7,022 nucleotides of DNA from the NCBI GenBank assembly GCA_017615955.1, contig JAFZZD010000419.1, positions 1 to 7,022 of the forward strand, written 5' to 3'. This stretch comes from Victivallales bacterium. GTDB lineage: Bacteria; Verrucomicrobiota; Lentisphaeria; Oligosphaerales; Oligosphaeraceae. Below, piece after piece: positions 1-3,916 of the stretch (its first letter is position 1; each line of letters begins with the position of its first letter). Made by a program: the position numbers and the translations under genes. The notes beneath the pieces are model-generated. The model worked only from the letters and a program-made list of their open reading frames with translations, made no database searches and had not been told where the DNA came from.

Positions 1-15
1 GGTCACGCGTCCTGA

Positions 16-36
16 CGCGCGGCCAATGGCCGCGCG
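16..36. repeat. GC-rich perfect hairpin upstream of the DJ-1-like gene
   Basis: A 9-bp perfect inverted repeat, cgcgcggcc (16-24) and ggccgcgcg (28-36), with a three-base loop. A competing smaller stem is possible between cgcgt (6-10) and acgcg (15-19), so the two structures are mutually exclusive. No T-tract follows, so this is not a standard intrinsic terminator. It could be the tail structure of a gene that ends outside the window, a dispersed palindrome, or a leader structure. I cannot tell which. Confidence 0.55.
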
Positions 37-55
37 GAATAGCGTGCCTTCAAAA

Positions 56-75
56 CGCTGGGCTTTCGCCCAGCG
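56..75. repeat. 8-bp hairpin with a four-base loop before the DJ-1-like gene
   Basis: Perfect stem cgctgggc (56-63) and gcccagcg (68-75) around a tttc loop. It ends about 40 bases before the chosen start codon at 115. The base after the stem is not followed by a run of T, which argues against an intrinsic terminator. With the hairpin at 16-36 it makes a doubly structured region between the upstream unknown gene and the DJ-1-like gene. Confidence 0.5.
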
Positions 76-114
76 CACAAGACAGTCCATTAAGAAAAAA
101 TGAGGTGCAAAACA

Positions 115-660
115 ATGTTAGGTAAAATTGCAGTTTTTTTGGCGGAAGGCTTTGAGGAAATCGAGGCAGTCACTCCCATTGATGTATTGAGGCGCGCAGG
201 CTTTGATGTAGTGAGCGTAGCCATTGGGGACATGCAGGATGTGCAGGGCGCACATGGCGTTCGCTACGTGGCTGATGCCTTTGTTGACGAGATAAAGGCC
301 AGTGATTTCTGCATGTCGGTATTTCCTGGTGGACTGCCAGGCGCAACGAACTTGGCCGCTGACGAAAGAGTACTTGCCTTCGCAAGGGACGTATATGCCA
401 ATGGCGGCATTGTGTCGGCCATCTGCGCTGCGCCGATTGCGATTGCAGCCGCAGGTTTGCTGGATAGTGCGGAATACACCTGCTATCCTGGCTTTGAAAA
501 ACAGATTGGCGGCGCATACACAGGCAATAGAGTATGCGTCAGCGGCAGGATCATCACTGGCTGCGGCCCAGGGGCCTCACTTGAATTCGCCATGGCACTA
601 GTCCAGGCATTGGGCAAAGATCCATCCCAGCTGAAACAAGGCATGCTGGCGGCAAATTGA
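115..660 (+). CDS. DJ-1/PfpI (ThiJ/YajL-like) family protein
   Basis: A 181-residue protein of the DJ-1/PfpI superfamily, which includes the chaperone or deglycase-type proteins human DJ-1 and E. coli YajL. The length matches those single-domain, flavodoxin-like proteins. The nucleophile-elbow cysteine is Cys104 in the segment IVSAICAAPIAIAAAGLL. The acidic residue that tunes it in DJ-1 (Glu18) corresponds to Glu17 in EGFEEIEAVTPIDVLRRAG. The C-terminal GPGASLEFAMALV segment matches the family GPGTS-EFA motif. Two in-frame ATGs exist, at 100 and 115. I prefer 115 because a gaggtg Shine-Dalgarno-like sequence (102-107) lies seven bases before it and the family N-terminus starts with the first beta strand right there. 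The protein is probably cytoplasmic, since no signal peptide is seen. Its exact activity (stress chaperone, deglycase, hydratase-like) cannot be read from sequence. It stands alone, with an AT-rich gap after it. Confidence 0.9.
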   Translation: MLGKIAVFLAEGFEEIEAVTPIDVLRRAGFDVVSVAIGDMQDVQGAHGVRYVADAFVDEIKASDFCMSVFPGGLPGATNLAADERVLAFARDVYANGGIVSAICAAPIAIAAAGLLDSAEYTCYPGFEKQIGGAYTGNRVCVSGRIITGCGPGASLEFAMALVQALGKDPSQLKQGMLAAN

Positions 661-765
661 AGAGGACATTGCAGTACTCTACGTCGTTGAATAGCCCATT
701 GCTTTCCCTATATTTAAATAAAGCTTTTTTGAAATATCATGAAATAATATACTGTTCCTTATCAC

Positions 766-794
766 TTGCTTTATGATATTTAAATTATCATAAT
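766..794 (+). promoter_or_regulatory. Candidate sigma-70-type promoter with overlapping operator-like palindrome
   Basis: A weak -35 box TTGCTT (766-771) and a good -10 box CATAAT (789-794, five of six consensus bases) are separated by 17 bases. The inverted repeat ttatgata (771-778) / tatcataa (786-793) fills the spacer and overlaps both boxes, the usual placement of a repressor operator. Transcription would start near 800 and give a leader of about 80 bases before the ORF6N start. The assignment rests on motif matching only, and AT-rich DNA often yields chance matches. Confidence 0.4.
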
Positions 795-820
795 AATAAT
801 TTCTCAATTTTAGCGTTTAA

Positions 821-843
821 TGTTATCAATGACCTAGATAACA
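821..843. promoter_or_regulatory. Inverted repeat in the leader of the ORF6N gene
   Basis: Seven-base perfect arms tgttatc (821-827) and gataaca (837-843) are separated by nine bases. The arm spacing suits binding by a dimeric regulator on successive turns of the helix. It sits about 40 bases before the ORF6N start codon and about 30 bases downstream of the promoter-overlapping palindrome. The ORF6N protein itself is a candidate ligand, but that is inference. Confidence 0.35.
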
Positions 844-880
844 CAAGACAATAAGATTGTGCAAAGCAAGTGAGGCAATA

Positions 881-1513
881 ATGAGGAAGAACGAACATAA
901 AACGGAAAGTAAAACCAAGATTGAGGGAGTGGCCTATGCCAATGCAATCTCGTACGGAGAAGTCAGGCAGAAAATAATAAGCATTCGCCAGCAATCCGTA
1001 ATACTTGATTCAGATGTTGCCGAATTATATGGTGTTGAGACAAAACGTGTGAATGAGGCTGTCCGAAATAATCCTGACAAATTTCCAGCAGACTATATGT
1101 TTGAATTGACGGAGGAGGAAACTAGTTTTTTAAGGTCGAAATTTTCGACCTTAAAAGGCACAGGCAGACATTCCAAATACAAGTATAAGGCCTTCACAGA
1201 AAAGGGGCTTTATATGCTGGCGACGATTCTCAAAAGCAGACAGGCGACAATGGCTACATTCGCCATAATAGAGACATTTTCGAAAGTTCGTGAACTCCAG
1301 CAGGAGCTTGTGGATTTGCACAATGAGAGCGACAAAAACAAGCAGATAGGCAAAATGCATCACTTCGGCGAGATGCTTGCTGACATTGTTACGCCAGAAA
1401 TGGAAACTGTTGAAACCGAATCCACACTTGAATTAAACTTCATTGTCGGAAAGCTCAGTCATACTGTAAGACGAATCAAAAAGGCAAAAGAACAAGGAGA
1501 TGAGGAATCTTAA
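881..1513 (+). CDS. ORF6N-domain (phage KilA-N/Bro-like) DNA-binding protein
   Basis: A 210-residue protein. Residues about 28-120 form an ORF6N domain (Pfam PF10543), recognisable from ISIRQQSVILDSDVAELYGV, VNEAVRNNPDKFPADYMFELT and KAFTEKGLYMLATIL. This domain is common in phage and bacterial accessory regions and is thought to bind DNA. Residues about 130-160 are a likely amphipathic or coiled helix (FSKVRELQQELVDLHNE). The tail ends in a basic then acidic stretch (VRRIKKAKEQGDEES). An in-frame TTG at 857 could extend the protein by eight residues. I chose ATG 881 because a gtgagg sequence (870-875) lies five bases before it. The gene is AT-rich compared with its neighbours, suggesting horizontal acquisition. 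Its coding sequence contains a 29-base palindrome over codons 83-92. No phage structural genes are nearby, so it looks like an isolated accessory gene. Its target and role are unknown. Confidence 0.85.
   Translation: MRKNEHKTESKTKIEGVAYANAISYGEVRQKIISIRQQSVILDSDVAELYGVETKRVNEAVRNNPDKFPADYMFELTEEETSFLRSKFSTLKGTGRHSKYKYKAFTEKGLYMLATILKSRQATMATFAIIETFSKVRELQQELVDLHNESDKNKQIGKMHHFGEMLADIVTPEMETVETESTLELNFIVGKLSHTVRRIKKAKEQGDEES
1128..1156. repeat. 14-bp-arm palindrome inside the ORF6N coding sequence
   Basis: Perfect 14-base arms (1128-1141 and 1143-1156) flank a single central base at 1142. The core is ggtcgaaa-t-tttcgacc. In frame it encodes residues F83 to K92 of the ORF6N protein (L-R-S-K-F-S-T-L within it). 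A second palindrome with the same core, in reverse-complement form, lies at 1523-1549. Confidence 0.85.
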
Positions 1514-1514
1514 A

Positions 1515-1620
1515 AATGATGATTTGCGGTCGAAAATTTCGACCGCAAACTCATGGTCATTCCCAAATGCCTTTAAACATAAAGGAAATGGCATCCGAAT
1601 TAATAAGGCGAGTAGTGTCA
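1515..1620 (+). pseudogene. Possible remnant of a second ORF6N gene
   Basis: Right after the ORF6N stop, the frame running from 1500 encodes DLRSKISTANSW followed by FPNAFKHKGNGI. This resembles the mid-part of the ORF6N domain: the upstream protein has FLRSKFSTLKGTG and then KAFTEKGLYML, and family members commonly show LRSK-STSSW followed by PxAFTExG. The match is short. The N-terminal half of the domain is absent and similarity fades after about 1600. The open frame ends at 1700 without further family features. It could be a decayed tandem paralogue or a chance extension around a mobile palindrome. A functional short protein starting at ATG 1500, which overlaps the ORF6N stop, is possible but unsupported. 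Confidence 0.35.
1523..1549. repeat. 13-bp-arm palindrome just downstream of the ORF6N gene
   Basis: Perfect 13-base arms (1523-1535 and 1537-1549) flank a central base at 1536. The 17-base core ggtcgaaaatttcgacc is the exact reverse complement of the core at 1134-1150. No T-tract follows, so it is not a canonical terminator, although it lies ten bases after the ORF6N stop codon. It reads LRSKISTA in the same register as the copy inside the gene. Confidence 0.85.
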
Positions 1621-1704
1621 TTTTCATCGCATTTGTTTGGAATTATGGTGAAACAAGGTACATTAGGCGCGATTTGCCAAGAATTGTTTTAACACAATAA
1701 AAAG

Positions 1705-1710
1705 AAGGAG
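1705..1710 (+). promoter_or_regulatory. Shine-Dalgarno site of the M24 gene
   Basis: An aaggag hexamer lies seven bases before ATG 1718. This is a strong ribosome binding site and fixes the start of the M24 gene. Confidence 0.8.
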
Positions 1711-1717
1711 AGAAGAA

Positions 1718-2872
1718 ATGTCCATATTGACACAGGCGGAATTTGTTTCACGTGTCGCAAAGGTGCAGGCCGCCCTTGCAAAGACGGATCTGGATGCGGT
1801 GCTGGTGTTTTCAACAGAGTCGGAGCCAGCGGGCGTTCGCTATTTTTCCGATTACTGGCCCAGCTTTGAGACTGCGGGCGTCCTCATTCCACGCAGCGGC
1901 GAGGCTGCATTGGTGATTGGCCCTGAAAGCCTGACTTTCGCCACCGCACGCTCCAAGATCGCCAAGATAATCCAGACCATGGACTTCCGTGAATCCTCAC
2001 AGCCTGACTATCCTGGCTCCACGCACCCCGACTGGAAGAAGATTCTCTCCAGCTTTGGCGTGAAGAAACTGGGCATTGCTGGCTTCCACATGTTCCCGTA
2101 CACCATAATGATGAATGTGTGCGATGCGCTGGGCGGCATGGAGCATATCGTAAATGCGGATGCCATGCTGCACGCAATCTACATGAAGAAGTCCGCCTTG
2201 GAACTGGACTGCCTGCGCAAGTCGGCGAAAATCTCCGAGCTGGGATTCAAGGCTATTCTGGAGAACATCAAGCCTGGCATGACAGAGGCGGAACTGTGCG
2301 GCATTGCGACGGAGGCCATGCTTTCAGGCGGCGCGGAGGCCACTGGATATCCAGTATGGTGCTGCTCAGGCCCCAATTCAGATCAGGCAATCAGCCGCCC
2401 CACCCTGCGCAAGGTGGGCACTGGCGAAATCATACACTTCAGCATTGGCGCCAAGGTGGAGGGCTACAGCTCCAGCATCGGGCGTCCTGTCGTCCTTGGC
2501 AAATGCCCTGATGAAATACGCAGATTCATGCAGGTGGGACTGGATGCCCTGAACATGACATTCGACAGCATGAGGGCGGGCGTACCAGCAGCCGATGTGG
2601 CAAAGAAGGTGCATGGCTACATCACCGACAAGGGTTATGGGGATGCAATCCTGTACGGTCCAGCGCATGGCTGCGGCCAGATGGAATGCGAATACCCATT
2701 CCTGGAAACATCATCAGACTACATCCTGGAGGAGAACATGACATTCATGGGCGATGTGTTCCTGCACCGCAACAACATGGGCTTCCGCTGGGAGGACGGC
2801 CTGATTGTGCGCGCCAATGGCCCAGCCGAGGAACTCTCCAGCTACGGTCGCCAGATTAACATCATTGAATAA
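1718..2872 (+). CDS. M24-family (creatinase/Xaa-Pro peptidase fold) protein with degenerate active site
   Basis: A 384-residue cytoplasmic-looking protein with a creatinase-type N-terminal domain (about 1-150) and a pita-bread C-terminal domain (about 160-384). The segment SGPNSDQAISRPTLRKVGTGE (217-237) aligns with SGINTDGAHNPVTTRKVNKGD of Pseudomonas creatinase. Aligned by eye to aminopeptidase P, the two metal aspartates are Ser242 (IHFSIGAK) and Ser253 (GYSSSIGRP). The histidine ligand is kept as His317 (GPAHGCG), the first glutamate becomes Asp346 (MTFMGDVF), and the last is kept as Glu359 (FRWEDGLIV). The position of creatinase His232 is Ile225. The protein therefore should not be a standard two-metal peptidase, nor a standard creatinase. 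It may have a different reaction, or be a binding or regulatory homologue. The start is set by aaggag seven bases upstream. The amidohydrolase gene follows 101 bases later on the same strand, suggesting a shared pathway. The substrate is unknown. Confidence 0.85.
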   Translation: MSILTQAEFVSRVAKVQAALAKTDLDAVLVFSTESEPAGVRYFSDYWPSFETAGVLIPRSGEAALVIGPESLTFATARSKIAKIIQTMDFRESSQPDYPGSTHPDWKKILSSFGVKKLGIAGFHMFPYTIMMNVCDALGGMEHIVNADAMLHAIYMKKSALELDCLRKSAKISELGFKAILENIKPGMTEAELCGIATEAMLSGGAEATGYPVWCCSGPNSDQAISRPTLRKVGTGEIIHFSIGAKVEGYSSSIGRPVVLGKCPDEIRRFMQVGLDALNMTFDSMRAGVPAADVAKKVHGYITDKGYGDAILYGPAHGCGQMECEYPFLETSSDYILEENMTFMGDVFLHRNNMGFRWEDGLIVRANGPAEELSSYGRQINIIE

Positions 2873-2882
2873 TGCGTTGTAT

Positions 2883-2949
2883 TTATCCACAGATTGACGC
2901 AGATTTTCACAGATTCAATCTGTGTTAATCTGTGAAAATCTGTGGATAA
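2883..2949. repeat. Palindromic repeat with two inverted consensus DnaA boxes
   Basis: Outer perfect arms ttatccacagatt (2883-2895) and aatctgtggataa (2937-2949) enclose an inner hairpin cacagatt (2908-2915) / aatctgtg (2917-2924). The octamer cacagatt occurs twice on the + strand and three times on the - strand within 67 bases. Each outer end is a perfect TTATCCACA DnaA box (2883-2891, and inverted at 2941-2949). Similar nested 'ATCTGTG' repeats are, to my recollection, dispersed between genes in several bacterial phyla. It occupies most of the gap between the M24 and amidohydrolase genes and ends 24 bases before the latter's start. It could form a long mRNA hairpin there. Confidence 0.8.
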
Positions 2950-2958
2950 TAAAAAGAG

Positions 2959-2965
2959 AAAGGAG
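2959..2965 (+). promoter_or_regulatory. Shine-Dalgarno site of the amidohydrolase gene
   Basis: An aaaggag heptamer lies eight bases before ATG 2974, a strong ribosome binding site that supports this start. Confidence 0.8.
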
Positions 2966-2973
2966 TTTGTATC

Positions 2974-3762
2974 ATGGTCATTGATGTACACGGTCATTTA
3001 GGCAATATCAACTTTTCAACTTTCTGGCAGGCGGATGCAAAGCGCCTGGAGGAATACTGCGTCCAGGCTGGGACGGACATTGTCTGCCTCTCCTCCTCAA
3101 GGGCAATCATGTACGATGTCCACGAGGGAAACATGGAACTGGACGCCGCATTGAAGGATAGCGAGCGTTTCCTGGGCTATGTGGTGGTCAGCCCAACCTT
3201 CTCTGATTCAGTGAAGGATTTGTCCCTGCTGCAAAGCAACAGCAAATTCAAGGGCGTGAAGATACACCCCGACTACAATGGATATGTGCTGGCAACAAAG
3301 TCCAACCGTCGTTTTGTGGAAGAAGTGGCGGACAAGACGCCAATGATGCTTTTCCATGTCTCATGCATGCCTGGCACTGGCTTCTCGGATCCGCTGGTGG
3401 TAGCCTCCATAGCAAAGAACCATCCAGGAACCAAGTTCATTCTGGCGCACATGGCAGGCACATACCAGAACGGCAATTACCCATATTTCCCCAACATGGA
3501 CAGCTTGGAGGCGGTCATGGACATGAACTTGGACAATGTATTCATCGACACCGCACACTACCTTATGTACGTGTATCCTGGTGTAATGGAGAAGATGCTG
3601 TCAATCTGCGGTGCGGACCATATCGTCTATGGCACAGATGTGCCCTTGCAGGGTCCGATGCAGATGCGTTTCGCCAGAGAGGTCATCGAGGCATTGCCCA
3701 CCTCCCAGGAAAACAAGGACAAGATCCTTTTCAAGAACGCCCAGAAGGTTCTGGGAATATAA
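2974..3762 (+). CDS. Amidohydrolase-family (amidohydrolase 2, TIM-barrel) metal-dependent hydrolase
   Basis: A 262-residue protein with the layout of the amidohydrolase-related family (Pfam PF04909), which includes metal-dependent hydrolases and decarboxylases. The strand-1 metal motif H-x-H is His6 and His8 in IDVHGHLG. Further candidate ligands follow in order: His98 in GVKIHPD, His128 in MMLFHVSC, His159 in FILAHMAG, and the conserved catalytic or metal aspartate Asp222 in VYGTDVPL. The full set is present, so the enzyme is probably active. There is no signal peptide, so it should be cytoplasmic. It lies downstream of the M24-like gene in the same direction, separated by the palindromic repeat, and the two may be co-transcribed. 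The substrate cannot be inferred: the family covers amide and ester hydrolysis, lactonases and decarboxylases. The stop codon is immediately followed by a compound inverted repeat separating it from the convergent mannosidase gene. Confidence 0.88.
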   Translation: MVIDVHGHLGNINFSTFWQADAKRLEEYCVQAGTDIVCLSSSRAIMYDVHEGNMELDAALKDSERFLGYVVVSPTFSDSVKDLSLLQSNSKFKGVKIHPDYNGYVLATKSNRRFVEEVADKTPMMLFHVSCMPGTGFSDPLVVASIAKNHPGTKFILAHMAGTYQNGNYPYFPNMDSLEAVMDMNLDNVFIDTAHYLMYVYPGVMEKMLSICGADHIVYGTDVPLQGPMQMRFAREVIEALPTSQENKDKILFKNAQKVLGI

Positions 3763-3914
3763 GTAGTAGCGACGGCCTTAGCGCAGCGTACCCCGCCGTC
3801 GCACCAATGGTGTGCATTTTGCTAGGAGTGTGCAACGATAGCGATGTGCAACGGGCAAACCTCCTTACGAGAGGCGTGCCTTTGGTGCGACGGCGAGGAC
3901 GCCGTCGCTACTAC
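3763..3914. repeat. Compound inverted repeat of the gtagtagcgacggc family filling a convergent gap
   Basis: The element begins at the base after the amidohydrolase stop and ends two bases before the mannosidase stop. Its ends are perfect 14-base inverted repeats, gtagtagcgacggc (3763-3776) and gccgtcgctactac (3901-3914). A second perfect 14-base pair lies inside: cgccgtcgcaccaa (3794-3807) and ttggtgcgacggcg (3882-3895). Each half is itself a hairpin unit. The right one has a compact loop (stem 3887-3895 / 3900-3908) and the left one an enlarged loop of about 18 bases. About 74 bases lie between the units, including a direct repeat of tgtgcaacg (3829-3837 and 3845-3853). The arrangement resembles paired REP units or a small non-coding mobile element. 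It could act as a structured 3' end for both converging transcripts, but no T-tracts are present. Confidence 0.85.
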
Positions 3915-3916
3915 AA

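Larger units (their letters stand above)
661..880 (+). promoter_or_regulatory. AT-rich control region upstream of the ORF6N gene
   Basis: No gene is seen in these 220 bases. They are much richer in A and T than the flanking coding DNA and contain the probable promoter and two inverted repeats listed separately. No terminator with a stem and T-run could be found for the DJ-1-like gene, although short T-runs occur around 725-730. Confidence 0.5.

Noticed and set aside
100..114. Upstream ATG for the DJ-1-like gene
   Set aside because: The Shine-Dalgarno-like gaggtg lies after this ATG and properly spaced for the ATG at 115, where the family N-terminus begins.
857..880. TTG start giving an eight-residue longer ORF6N protein
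   Set aside because: The ATG at 881 has a gtgagg site at suitable spacing, and the extra residues add nothing to the family match.
1523..1549. Intrinsic terminator of the ORF6N gene
   Set aside because: The stem is strong, but no T-run follows it, and the same palindrome occurs in mid-gene where termination would be harmful.
1674..1703. Promoter directly before the M24 gene (ttgcca with a weak AT-rich -10)
   Set aside because: The -10 match is poor and the box would abut the ribosome binding site, leaving almost no leader.
2883..2949. Replication origin
   Set aside because: Two DnaA boxes alone do not make an origin. There is no cluster of further boxes, no clear unwinding element and no dnaA, dnaN or partition gene nearby.
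2883..2949. CRISPR array
   Set aside because: The octamer copies occur in both orientations with only 1-15 bases between them, and there are no uniform spacers or cas genes.
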